Shown: positions 1-8,405 of the stretch, in pieces
Numbering within the stretch: the first letter of the stretch is position 1
Layout of the letters: each line of letters starts with the position of its first letter
Assembly: GCF_019654915.1 (NCBI RefSeq)
Contig: NZ_BPET01000053.1
Location: forward strand, 1-43,934
Source of the DNA: Shewanella sp. MBTL60-007
GTDB lineage: Bacteria > Pseudomonadota > Gammaproteobacteria > Enterobacterales > Shewanellaceae
Direction: 5' to 3'
DNA length: 43,934 bases
The notes under the pieces: generated by a model
What the model was told of the DNA's origin: nothing
What the model saw: only the letters and a program-made list of their open reading frames with translations
Database searches by the model: none
Translations under genes and position numbers: made by a program

Positions 1-82
1 CTCCCTTGTGTTACCGCTCGACTTGCATGTGTTAGGCCTGCCGCCAGCGTTCAATCTGAGCCATGATCAAACTCTTCAATTA
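1..82 (-). rRNA. rrs: 16S ribosomal RNA, 5' end only (partial)
   Basis: Read on the minus strand, the sequence carries the universal 16S start (GAGTTTGATCATGGCTCAG) followed by the conserved AACGCTGGCGGCAGGCCTAA and the V1-proximal ACATGCAAGTCGAGCGGTAA. By alignment to the E. coli 5' end from memory, mature position 1 falls near base 82. The gene runs out of the window to the left, so only about 82 bases of roughly 1,540 are present. The leader and promoters lie to the right. Confidence 0.97.
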
Positions 83-182
83 AAGTTTTGATGGTCCGAA
101 GACCTGCTCAATGAATTATACTGTTTTCCATCAACCTTAAGGCTAATGAAGTTTACATATTGCTATGGTCACTCAGTGGTTC

Positions 183-225
183 ATCGAGAAAAATTTTGAT
201 TACATCTAAGATGTAATTTCGATTA
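183..225 (-). other. 16S leader stem-loop
   Basis: Within the transcribed leader of the rRNA operon there is a perfect 9+1+9 inverted repeat (199-217, ATTACATCT and its complement). It is extended by a looser outer pairing of ATCGA with TCGAT. It lies between boxA and the mature 16S end. Leader hairpins take part in rRNA folding and processing in this family; a specific role here is inference. Confidence 0.5.
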
Positions 226-267
226 ACTCAACACCTGTGAGTGCCCACACAGATTTGCTTGTCATAT

Positions 268-279
268 TGTTAAAGAGCG
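268..279 (-). promoter_or_regulatory. boxA antitermination site of rRNA leader
   Basis: The minus strand reads CGCTCTTTAACA, one base from the E. coli rrn boxA (TGCTCTTTAACA). It sits about 190 bases before the mature 16S end. Nus factors bind boxA in the nascent leader to make RNA polymerase resistant to Rho. A boxC-like GTGGGCACTCACA lies just downstream, as in E. coli rrn leaders. Confidence 0.88.
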
Positions 280-328
280 TTGCCTGCTTGACGTTCTTAC
301 GAACCGCTTCAAGTGGCTAGGGCTGCGT

Positions 329-356
329 ATTCTACACCTCCCGTTGTTGGCGTCAA
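329..356 (-). promoter_or_regulatory. rRNA operon promoter P2
   Basis: The minus strand has TTGACG (351-356), a 16-bp spacer and TAGAAT (329-334). This is a near-consensus sigma70 promoter about 50 bp ahead of boxA. It is the second of two tandem promoters, as in enterobacterial rrn operons. Confidence 0.75.
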
Positions 357-555
357 GCGTTTATTTTAAGAAGTTTTTCAAGCGATGATTCTTTATACAC
401 TCTCGTATTAACAACCATCAAATGAAGCTCTTAAACCGCTTGCCACCTGAATCAAATCTCCGTGGAGTTTTAACTCTCTAACACTGCTGCAAGTCCCGTT
501 CTATCTAGCGTTTACGCTGGGTAGTTGGCCTGCTGTGCCGTGTCAGTGGATGCGC

Positions 556-583
556 ATTATAGGGAGATTTAAGACGAGCGCAA
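556..583 (-). promoter_or_regulatory. rRNA operon promoter P1 with upstream A/T-rich UP-like element
   Basis: The minus strand has TTGCGC (578-583), a 16-bp spacer and a perfect TATAAT (556-561). A GCGCATCC discriminator follows the -10; a GC-rich discriminator is typical of stringently controlled rrn P1 promoters. Runs of A and T at about 584-622 resemble an UP element. Fis sites are expected further upstream but were not resolved by eye. Confidence 0.85.
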
Positions 584-622
584 GCGCTTTTTGAAAGAAA
601 AATGAAGTTTTTTCAAAAGGCT

Positions 623-1179
623 ACCTTAATCACATCATACCCACCAAATACCCCCAGAGTTATCCACAAAACCGATATTTCCGTTCACATTTTGTGCGCT
701 GGGACATTCAGTCTAGTACAGTATTTACGAGTTGCACGTGTAATTTGAAATAAAATTGAATTATTACAAGCCTAGCTTTATTTGCCTGTCTAATGTTAGG
801 CCTGTTATCTGCAACGCGACGAGTGCTGCAGCCTGTATATCATGCGATAAGTCGTACAGAGCATCTATACCTTACGCTAAACCTTGCGCTGAAAATCAGC
901 CTTCTATCTTTTATAAATGACTATATAACTAATCTAATCAAACTAAATTCAGTAAGGTGTTTGCTCTTACAATTCACTCTTTCTAGTTTAAACACACTTC
1001 AGATTTCTACATACTCGATTCAGCTACACTTCAGGCTTCGCCTGTTAACCTACTTCTTATTAAAGCAATTCGTCACTTTAGAGTGATCCCTATAACAATG
1101 CGGTAATTGTTCTCTTCACGCACTAGTTCAGACATGCTTGAATAAAACGAAACCATTTCTTCTTGCTCGAGGTATTATC
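623..1179. other. Intergenic region without a supported gene
   Basis: Beyond the rrn P1 upstream region nothing is convincingly coding. A 97-codon open frame at 793-1086 has low-complexity Leu/Ser/Thr composition, no recognisable domain and no good ribosome binding site, so it is treated as spurious. Upstream Fis or UP sequences of the rRNA operon and the promoter of the thioredoxin-like gene must lie here. Confidence 0.5.
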
Positions 1180-1713
1180 ATGCACAATAACGTTAAAGCA
1201 TTGCTTGCAACCACCGTTTTATTTTTTAGTAGTCAAACGTTGGCTAGCAGCGGCTGCGGATTTGAAGATAAGCAAGAGGGCTTTTTAGCAACTTGCAGCG
1301 AGGAGAAGCAAGAAGTGATTTTAACTGGCGCAGTAACACATCAAGAACTTAATGAATTTGACTGGTTTAACGACGAGTACAAGAACTACAAAACTGATGC
1401 AGCAATTATAGCTAAACTACAAAAAGTCGATAAGCCAACCCAAGTGACCGTAATCATCGGTACTTGGTGTCCAGATTGTCACCGAGAAACGCCTCGTTTC
1501 ATTCGCATTATTGAAGAGATCAATAATCCAAATATAAAAGTGGCATATATAGGTGTAGACAGAGCGAAACAAGATCCAGATGGTTTGGCTGCTAAATATG
1601 AGTTCACCCGTATCCCTACCTTTATTATTGAACAGGATAATAAAGAGGTTGGACGCATTGTTGAAAGGCCAGAAGTATCACTCGAGGCTGATTTGGCTAA
1701 AATCTTAAACTAG
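1180..1713 (+). CDS. Exported thioredoxin-like (TlpA/ResA-like fold) protein
   Basis: This is a 177-residue protein with a cleavable signal peptide (about residues 1-22, ending TLASS) and a thioredoxin-like domain. The redox motif is GTWCPDCHRE, with the cysteine pair at about C97 and C100 and a CPDC active site. A conserved cis-Pro region (RIPTFIIE) follows. The frame extends to a TTG at 1138, but the ATG at 1180 has a GAGGT Shine-Dalgarno and starts directly with the signal peptide, so I chose it. It probably acts as a periplasmic thiol-disulfide protein; the partner is unknown. It is transcribed alone, ending at a bidirectional terminator shared with the convergent receptor gene. Confidence 0.82.
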   Translation: MHNNVKALLATTVLFFSSQTLASSGCGFEDKQEGFLATCSEEKQEVILTGAVTHQELNEFDWFNDEYKNYKTDAAIIAKLQKVDKPTQVTVIIGTWCPDCHRETPRFIRIIEEINNPNIKVAYIGVDRAKQDPDGLAAKYEFTRIPTFIIEQDNKEVGRIVERPEVSLEADLAKILN

Positions 1714-1732
1714 CCTTTCCGCTCATAAAAAG

Positions 1733-1756
1733 AAAAGGCCGCAGTTGCGGCCTTTT
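1733..1756. terminator. Bidirectional Rho-independent terminator
   Basis: The stem AAAAGGCCGCA / TGCGGCCTTTT is flanked by A-rich and T-rich runs on both sides. It therefore serves both the thioredoxin-like gene on its left and the convergent TonB-dependent receptor on its right. Confidence 0.88.
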
Positions 1757-1785
1757 ATGATCTTAGCTAGCTAATAACTTCACTA

Positions 1786-4767
1786 TTAGAAATCGTAACG
1801 AACAGATGCTCGTACGTAACGTGGAGTCTGGAAGCTGTCTGGATAGCCATAACGAAGGTTCTTCGCACCACTATCTGACTCATACTGCTCATCAACACCT
1901 GTTACACCATCGAAGTTAAATAGGTTGTATACATTTAACTTAAAGTTCAGACGGCCAGCTTCATTGAAGTCCATGGTGTAAGACATGTTTAGGTCAATGT
2001 TATAAACCCAATCTGTGCGTCCCATGCTACCACGTGGCGCAGGTTCACCATCAGCATAGAAAGATGAAGCGCCATACCAATCACGGCCATAACATGTTCC
2101 ATCAATCGCAACCGCTTGGACACAGTAACCTTGATCGACTGGGTGAACACCAAAGGCATTAATTGGACGACCCGATTGTAGGTAAGAGTTAAAGCCTACG
2201 CTGAAGTCATCTGTAATGTTATATACACCATATAGTTTAAAGTTATGGCGGCGATCATTTGGTAGGTAACCATCACCATTATCCATAAGTTCTGGATAGT
2301 CGAAAGAAGTTGTCCAACCCGGATCGGCCTGCTCGTTATCTGAGCGAACTAAACCTTCTGTATTACCTTCACTCTTAGACCAGGTATAAGAACCATTAAG
2401 TGTAAAGTCATCTGTAACATTACCGCTAAAGCTTAACTCGATAGCCTTATAAGTACGTTCAGCTTCAGGGAAGCCCATCTGATCGGCGTTTACATTTACC
2501 GTCTCTTTAACACCATCGCCATCAACATCATAATAGATTTCAGTGCCAATTCCTGGGTTGGTTAATGTTGGGAACCAGCCGCCAACAAAATAATCTTCGG
2601 CGCTTGTTTCACCATTACCTGCATACCATGTATCAGCATCGTAGTTATCTAAAATCCACTGATTCATTCCATAGTTAAATGATACATCCTCAATAGACTG
2701 CTTAAGATCACGATACACACCTCGGATACCTACAGCCCAATCGTCGTTAACCTGCTGCTGATAACCAATAGCAAATTCATCTGAATACATTGAACCGGCT
2801 TTATTGTTAAATAGCTGGTCTGCATCAGGTACAGTTCCATCGGCAACCACGCGACGGCTGATTTCATCACCTAAAATTGGTGAACCATCGGCATTCACAC
2901 CTTCTAGGTGACTAACAATGTGGGAGTCGTATGCTGCCGATGCCATACGTAGGTTCGTATTTGGAGACACAGGCTGGAAATAACGGCCATATGAAGCGTA
3001 TAGTTTACTGCTGCCGTCACCCAGAACATCCCATGTTGCGCCTAAACGTGGAGCAAACTGGCCATCTAGATCGACATACTTGTCACCAGAGCCTGTCGTA
3101 TTGCTAAATTCGCTATAACGCACGCCAGCATTAATCGTCACTGTATCTGTTACAGCCCAAGTATCAGAGATATATAGCGCAGTATGAACGTTTTCAGTTT
3201 CACTATTTTTGCCCCAAATACGCAAATCAGCATATTCAGTCCCTTCAGCAAGACCGTAGGCGTTGTCTGGACCCGCTGCGTAATACTCGTACCAACCTTC
3301 TCCATGTGGAGTATAGAAATCAGCAATTTCTAGACGCTCATAGTCATAACCTGCACGTAAGGTATGATCACCAATGATCCAATCCAAATCGATACGGTAA
3401 GTGATTCGCTTGTCTTCGGTTTCAGACGAACCATAACCGACCCAATCACCTAGACGTTCCCAGTAACCCGAGCGGTTATCCCAATAAGTGGATTGATCAA
3501 GGGTACCCGAGTTATCTTTAGTAGATTGGGTGATCTCACCATACATAGCAGACAGAGTAATATCATCTGTTAGGTAACCTGTGTATTGTGCGTTCCAACC
3601 AGTGCCGCCGTAAGTGGTCTCTGTCACACCAATTTCATCACCACGACCACCATCTTCATCTCGATGGTACAGAGTACCTTGATAATCACCTTCATTACTA
3701 AAGGCCATTACGCCAATTGAGTGATCTTCGTGAATAAACCAATCGACTTTAGTGAACCAGCGGTTAGTTTTCCACTCGTTATCACCAATCTGGCTCTCAC
3801 CATAAGAAGTTACATCTTCTTCAAACGGGTTCCATAGGCCGTAGAAGAATAACTTATCTTCAATCAATGCCCCTGAAGCCCAGATGTTATATTCGGTTTC
3901 TTGCCAGTAGCCTTCTTTAGCTTCTTCGATAGTGCCATCGTCTTTCATTCGTAACGTAGGCTCAGCTAATGAATCTGGTGCTATTTCAGCCTTACCACCG
4001 AATTTCCATTCATTGTCACCAGACTTAGAAACTAGGCTCACCACACCACCAATGAAACGTCCGTATTCAGCAGACACACCACCAGTTTGAACTTCTGTTT
4101 GCGCAATAGCTTCCCAAGGTAAGTCTATATCCCCCATACCTTTACGCAAATCGGTGATGTTAAGTCCATTTAAATAATATCCATTTTCTGCAACCGATGA
4201 GCCACCAATTGCTACGCCACCAAATCCATTGTCACCAGCAACCGAACCAGGTGTTAACAATGCAATGGCCGTTGAGTCTAGCTCTACAGGCAGCTGGTTA
4301 AGCTCACTCATAGAGATCACTTGTGATGTAGTTGTGCTAGAAGTATCTACTCGACTGATCCTCGCACCATTTACCGTAATACGTTCAACATCAGAGCCTT
4401 CTAGGTCTAGTGCCACATCGAAAGTCAGTGCATTACCCATGGTAACTTCAATGTGTTGTTCACTAACTTGGTAGTAGCCATCTTTAGAGATGGTTACTGT
4501 ATATTTACCAATTGGCAGACCTTTAAGAGAGAAACTTCCGTTTGCTCCAGTGGTCGTCTCTCTGACAATACCTTTTGATTCATGCTTAATAATGACTTTC
4601 GCATTACTAAGATTTGAGCCAGCCTCAGTTGTAATGTGACCTTGCATCACACCTAGACCATCTGCTGCCATTGCAGCAGGTGTAGCCATAAAAAGCACCG
4701 AACCAACGGCCAAAGCCGCTAAGCTCTTTTTAGGCGAAAATCGCTTCGAAGCGTTACTTCCAGACAT
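1786..4767 (-). CDS. TonB-dependent receptor, Oar-like, with N-terminal carboxypeptidase-regulatory-like domain
   Basis: A 993-residue outer-membrane protein. A signal peptide ends near TPAAMA (about residue 34). A beta-sandwich carboxypeptidase-regulatory-like domain follows (about 38-115, with TEAGSNLSNAKVIIKH and GKYTVTISKDGYY). A plug domain comes next (about 130-250, with GGVSAEYGRFIGGVVSLVSK), then a long 22-strand-type barrel ending in the aromatic C-terminus VRYDF. This layout matches Oar-type receptors. Such proteins import large substrates or transport material using TonB energy; the substrate cannot be read from sequence. The start is supported by a GGGAGA site. It appears monocistronic. 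Confidence 0.88.
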   Translation of the reverse strand: MSGSNASKRFSPKKSLAALAVGSVLFMATPAAMAADGLGVMQGHITTEAGSNLSNAKVIIKHESKGIVRETTTGANGSFSLKGLPIGKYTVTISKDGYYQVSEQHIEVTMGNALTFDVALDLEGSDVERITVNGARISRVDTSSTTTSQVISMSELNQLPVELDSTAIALLTPGSVAGDNGFGGVAIGGSSVAENGYYLNGLNITDLRKGMGDIDLPWEAIAQTEVQTGGVSAEYGRFIGGVVSLVSKSGDNEWKFGGKAEIAPDSLAEPTLRMKDDGTIEEAKEGYWQETEYNIWASGALIEDKLFFYGLWNPFEEDVTSYGESQIGDNEWKTNRWFTKVDWFIHEDHSIGVMAFSNEGDYQGTLYHRDEDGGRGDEIGVTETTYGGTGWNAQYTGYLTDDITLSAMYGEITQSTKDNSGTLDQSTYWDNRSGYWERLGDWVGYGSSETEDKRITYRIDLDWIIGDHTLRAGYDYERLEIADFYTPHGEGWYEYYAAGPDNAYGLAEGTEYADLRIWGKNSETENVHTALYISDTWAVTDTVTINAGVRYSEFSNTTGSGDKYVDLDGQFAPRLGATWDVLGDGSSKLYASYGRYFQPVSPNTNLRMASAAYDSHIVSHLEGVNADGSPILGDEISRRVVADGTVPDADQLFNNKAGSMYSDEFAIGYQQQVNDDWAVGIRGVYRDLKQSIEDVSFNYGMNQWILDNYDADTWYAGNGETSAEDYFVGGWFPTLTNPGIGTEIYYDVDGDGVKETVNVNADQMGFPEAERTYKAIELSFSGNVTDDFTLNGSYTWSKSEGNTEGLVRSDNEQADPGWTTSFDYPELMDNGDGYLPNDRRHNFKLYGVYNITDDFSVGFNSYLQSGRPINAFGVHPVDQGYCVQAVAIDGTCYGRDWYGASSFYADGEPAPRGSMGRTDWVYNIDLNMSYTMDFNEAGRLNFKLNVYNLFNFDGVTGVDEQYESDSGAKNLRYGYPDSFQTPRYVRASVRYDF

Positions 4768-5197
4768 AATCTATCTCCCTAAAATCAATTCTGTGTACGC
4801 TTAGCCAAACTTCTTATTAGTATTAATTGGACTCAACACGACCAAGCGCAACAAAACGTTAACATACTACACATATTTTATACAATCTACATTATGCGAA
4901 ATAAAGCGCGATTGGAGAGTTTACTAAGTTGAAGATCTAAAGAAACACAACAAAATCAGCCTTAAAAGCCACGCAAGGTCATGAAAACAGAAGGTTTAAC
5001 TAGGATGCCTAAGAAAAATAGAATAACACGCTTAAATTAGTGGGTAGTTTTAACTTGGAGCCTTAGGAAGCGGCTGAAATTGAACAATTTGCAGCGATCA
5101 TGATGGGTTTATTGCCACTTAGATGCAGCACGAGAGGAGTGTAAATCGTCAGAAAGGTATGGCAGTGACGATAAAGAAAAGGATATTAATAAACTAA
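4768..5197. other. Intergenic region; no gene seen
   Basis: These 430 bases separate two leftward genes. The left part is A/T-rich and should carry the promoter of the TonB-dependent receptor (a possible -10 TATAAA lies near 4879). The right part contains only short open stretches without recognisable content. No strong U-tract terminator for the gppA homologue was found. Confidence 0.5.
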
Positions 5198-6109
5198 CTA
5201 AAGGTTACTCGCTAACGTCTGCAACACGCCTTCACGCAGTGCACCACCTGAAAGGTGGAGTTTTTCAATCTCGAGTAATTCGAATAGACCGAGAAGAATG
5301 GCTACCCCAGCGGCAAAAGTTGGTGCTCTTTCAGGGTTCAAACCGGGAATGTCCAGCATGGAAGGATGCTCTTGGGTGAGTACTTCCTGTTTTAACTGCT
5401 GCAACACATCTAATGTGATGACACTAGAAAGGTTGCGATGGTTAAGCAACTCAACAACAGATTGAACGCTGCCCGATGCTCCCACTACGCAATGCCAGCC
5501 CAATGCCTTAAGCTCGCCCAACTGCTCTCCCAGTACCGTTCTGACTCTAGCTTTAGCGTCATCAAAATCCAGTTGCTGGAATGGAAAGCTAGCAAAAAAA
5601 GTATCATTAAAGGTGACGCAGCCCATGGGCAAACTTGATTTTAGTAGAACTTTATTGCCATCACCGATAATAAACTCGGTACTTGCACCACCAATATCGA
5701 TAACAAGTCGTCGCCCCTCACCTTCTGTCGTGGCAACCATACCTTGATAAATAAGCTCCGCTTCGCGCATGCCTGAGATTATTTCAATGGGATGGCCCAA
5801 GATAGGTAAGGCACGGCGGCAAAAGTCATCTGAGTTTGAAATTTTACGGAGTGTGGCTGTGGCTATAACTGCTACATGCTCAGCTGAAACACCCTCTTTT
5901 TCGAGCATTTGGCCAAACATTTTCAAACAATCCAGCCCACGTAATAACACCTCTTCACTCAGCGAGCCATCAGCTAAAATCCCTTCGGCCAAACGAACTT
6001 TTCGTTTGTACTTAGCAATAATTTTAGGTTGATGGCCGTCAGTCTTGGCCACCAACATATTAAAACTATTTGAGCCTAATGTGATGGCCGCATAAAGAGG
6101 TGTTGTCAT
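5198..6109 (-). CDS. gppA: Ppx/GppA-family phosphatase, short form
   Basis: A 303-residue protein of the ASKHA-fold exopolyphosphatase / pppGpp phosphohydrolase family. Visible motifs are LGSNSFNM near the N-terminus (about 11-18), DIGGASTEF (about 141-149), GASGSVQSV, and the C-terminal LSGGALREGVL. Enterobacterial GppA and Ppx are about 500 residues because of a C-terminal HD-like domain. That domain is absent here and the stop lies just after the second ATPase-like domain. The gene follows rhlB by 13 bases and is probably cotranscribed with it, matching the gppA-rhlB order of E. coli. Whether it cleaves pppGpp, polyphosphate or both is not shown by sequence. Confidence 0.85.
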   Translation of the reverse strand: MTTPLYAAITLGSNSFNMLVAKTDGHQPKIIAKYKRKVRLAEGILADGSLSEEVLLRGLDCLKMFGQMLEKEGVSAEHVAVIATATLRKISNSDDFCRRALPILGHPIEIISGMREAELIYQGMVATTEGEGRRLVIDIGGASTEFIIGDGNKVLLKSSLPMGCVTFNDTFFASFPFQQLDFDDAKARVRTVLGEQLGELKALGWHCVVGASGSVQSVVELLNHRNLSSVITLDVLQQLKQEVLTQEHPSMLDIPGLNPERAPTFAAGVAILLGLFELLEIEKLHLSGGALREGVLQTLASNL

Positions 6110-6122
6110 TGAGCTTTATCGC

Positions 6123-7439
6123 CTAAGAATGCCTACGCGTTCTGTCGTGACGACGCGGACCGTTACTACGGTGCCCACCCTGAGTGCGGCCTGGGCCACT
6201 ACGATCACGCTGATTACGTGTATGACTGCTTGGCTTACGATGAATTTTCACTGGTGGAGGAATATCATCAAGCAGTGCGTCACTGTCGTATGAAGTCACA
6301 GGGATCGAGTGTTGAATGTAAGACTCAATAGCAGGCAAGTTAAGAGCATACTCTTCACACGCAAAACTCACCGATACCCCTTTTTGACCCGCACGACCTG
6401 TACGACCGATACGGTGTACGTAATCTTCGCAGTCATCCGGTAGATCGTAGTTATAAACGTGAGATACATCAGAGATATGCAAACCACGCGCTGCAACGTC
6501 TGTCGCCACTAAGATGTCAATTTCACCTTTGGTGAACTGTTCAAGAATACGTAAACGTTTCTTCTGCGGCACATCACCAGTTAGCAAGCCTGCGCGATGT
6601 CCGTCCCCTTCAAGCCATGACCACACTTTTTCACAGCTGTGTTTGGTATTAGAAAAAACGATGGCTTTTTCTGGCCAGTCTTCTTCAAGCAGTGACAATA
6701 ACAAAGGCATCTTCTCCTCCATCGATGGATAGAAGATCTCCTCTTTAATGTTCTTTGATGTTTTCTCGTTTGGCGCAATCTCAACTTTCTCAGGCTCATT
6801 CATGTGGTCATAAGCCAGTTCCTGCACTTTCATTGAAAGTGTTGCAGAGAACAGCATATTCAAACGTGACTTAGCATCTGGCATACGTCTAAACAGGAAA
6901 CGAATGTCTTTAATAAAGCCTAAATCGAACATACGATCGGCTTCATCAAGCACGACTGCCTGAATACCACTCACATTGATGACACCTTGGCGTACGTAAT
7001 CGATAATTCGACCAGTAGTACCGATAAGGATATCAACGCCTTTATCGAGCACTTTACGCTGGGTTTCATACCCTTCACCGCCATAAACGATACCCACCTT
7101 CAGGCCAGTGTATTTAGCCAGTAAGTTAGCATCTTTAGCGATCTGAATCGCCAACTCTCGAGTCGGCGCCATAATGATCGCGCGCGGTTGATTAAGTTGG
7201 CGCTCTTCAGGTACAGGAACAGATAGAAGGTGATTAAAGGTCGCAACCAAAAAGGCCAAGGTTTTACCCGTACCTGTTTGTGCCTGACCCGCTATATCTT
7301 TTTTTTCTAATAAAATTGGTAATGATAACGCTTGAATTGGAGTACAGAACTCAAACCCAGCTTCATTAAGTGCTTGATGAACTTCTTTATGTAAAGGGAA
7401 GTCAGCAAACTTCTTTGTAGATAAATGTGTTTCGCTCAT
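6123..7439 (-). CDS. rhlB: ATP-dependent RNA helicase RhlB
   Basis: A 438-residue DEAD-box helicase. In order it shows the Q motif (FCTPIQALSLP), motif I AQTGTGKT (53-60), Ia PTRELAIQ, the DEAD box in VLDEADRMFD, III SATL, and the C-terminal helicase motifs VATDVAARGLHI and HRIGRTGRAG. A basic Arg/Gly/His-rich tail forms the C-terminus. Length is close to E. coli RhlB (421). RhlB unwinds RNA for the degradosome with RNase E and PNPase. Divergence from trxA and linkage to gppA give the same arrangement as in E. coli and support RhlB over other DEAD-box paralogues. Confidence 0.95.
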   Translation of the reverse strand: MSETHLSTKKFADFPLHKEVHQALNEAGFEFCTPIQALSLPILLEKKDIAGQAQTGTGKTLAFLVATFNHLLSVPVPEERQLNQPRAIIMAPTRELAIQIAKDANLLAKYTGLKVGIVYGGEGYETQRKVLDKGVDILIGTTGRIIDYVRQGVINVSGIQAVVLDEADRMFDLGFIKDIRFLFRRMPDAKSRLNMLFSATLSMKVQELAYDHMNEPEKVEIAPNEKTSKNIKEEIFYPSMEEKMPLLLSLLEEDWPEKAIVFSNTKHSCEKVWSWLEGDGHRAGLLTGDVPQKKRLRILEQFTKGEIDILVATDVAARGLHISDVSHVYNYDLPDDCEDYVHRIGRTGRAGQKGVSVSFACEEYALNLPAIESYIQHSIPVTSYDSDALLDDIPPPVKIHRKPSSHTRNQRDRSGPGRTQGGHRSNGPRRHDRTRRHS

Positions 7440-7842
7440 AGCGCAGGCTTACCTGTAAAGGTTGCAATAAAAAACTCGATCGTTTGAAATAGCGATAGAA
7501 TTTTATCACAGAAAATTGGTGCACACTCTGAGAAGCGTATTTCACGATACATTTTGCATCGGTGACGGAATCATTATTCCCTCTGTTTTATATGATGCGA
7601 TGAAATTTTAGCGTGTATTTACGGTTCTCTTAGGACAATTTTAAACGCTTATTAGCGTTAGACGTCATTGACGTAGGCTAACTATGCCTGTAAATCAGCG
7701 TCTTGTCTAAAGCGTTTTTTGCTCCTAAAGAGTACTGGCAGTAATATTTGCATAACTTTTGGCTTGAAAAGCTATTTTACCAACCCAATATACAGGTTAA
7801 GCCATTAACAAACCAGCGATGGCAACCAAACTGGAGAACAAC
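7440..7842. promoter_or_regulatory. Divergent promoter region between rhlB and trxA
   Basis: About 400 bases between two genes transcribed apart. No additional gene is visible. It must carry both promoters; candidate -35 elements for trxA (TTGCAT near 7748, TTGAAA near 7766) have only weak -10 partners, so no exact site is assigned. Confidence 0.45.
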
Positions 7843-8169
7843 ATGAGCGACAAGATTGTATACCTAAGCGACGACAGCTTTGAAAATGACGTAATTAACT
7901 CTGAACTACCAGTTCTAGTTGATTTTTGGGCTGAATGGTGTGGTCCATGTAAAATGATTGCTCCAATCCTAGATGACGTAGCTGAAGAGTATGAAGGTAA
8001 AATCACAATCGCTAAGCTGAACGTTGACCAAAACAATGTATCACCAGCTAAGTATGGCGTTCGTGGTATCCCAACTCTACTACTATTTAAAGCAGGCGAG
8101 CTAGCAGCAACTAAAGTTGGCGCACTATCGAAGACTCAACTTAAAGAGTTCATCGACGCTCAACTTTAA
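7843..8169 (+). CDS. trxA: Thioredoxin 1
   Basis: A 108-residue cytoplasmic thioredoxin. The active site WCGPC has C33 and C36, the cis-Pro loop is GIPTLLLF, and the tail is ALSKTQLKEF, all closely matching E. coli TrxA. The open frame extends to an upstream ATG at 7819, but the ATG at 7843 has a GGAG site 7 bases before it and gives the canonical MSDKI start. It serves as general disulfide reductant, recycled by thioredoxin reductase. Its position immediately before rho is conserved in gammaproteobacteria. Confidence 0.97.
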   Translation: MSDKIVYLSDDSFENDVINSELPVLVDFWAEWCGPCKMIAPILDDVAEEYEGKITIAKLNVDQNNVSPAKYGVRGIPTLLLFKAGELAATKVGALSKTQLKEFIDAQL

Positions 8170-8177
8170 GCTAAAAA

Positions 8178-8206
8178 ATACCGCATTATCCCCAATAAAG
8201 CGGTAT
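8178..8206 (+). terminator. Hairpin downstream of trxA, possible terminator or attenuator
   Basis: A 7-bp stem (ATACCGC / GCGGTAT) starts 9 bases after the trxA stop with an unpaired loop of 15. No run of T follows it, so intrinsic termination would be weak. It is the first of two consecutive hairpins in the trxA-rho interval. Confidence 0.4.
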
Positions 8207-8216
8207 ATAAGTGATT

Positions 8217-8249
8217 CCCGACACAGCTTCAATAAGAAAATGTGTCGGG
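8217..8249 (+). other. Second hairpin in the trxA-rho interval
   Basis: A perfect 9-bp stem (CCCGACACA / TGTGTCGGG) with a 15-base A-rich loop and no following U-tract. In E. coli the interval ahead of rho is a regulatory leader where Rho limits its own synthesis. This hairpin followed by an unstructured C/A-rich stretch (8250-8400) could play a similar role; that is inference. Confidence 0.4.
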
Positions 8250-8405
8250 TGACACTAAACTTCTAGACGCCCAGTCTTGTTAGTGCTACTTTAATAACCA
8301 GACACATTCAAATTAACCCACTTCTCGCTATCCGATCGATATTCAATAAGCTACAAAACCATTGATCGAAGATGGCATTGTCACGTAAAAACAAGACCCA
8401 CCAAG

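Noticed and set aside
793..1086. 97-codon open frame upstream of the thioredoxin-like gene
   Set aside because: Low-complexity composition, no domain, no ribosome site, and it lies in the control region of the rRNA operon.
4990..5197. Possible gene remnant between the receptor and gppA
   Set aside because: Short frames such as one containing EIEQFAAIMMG are too short and match no family I recognise.
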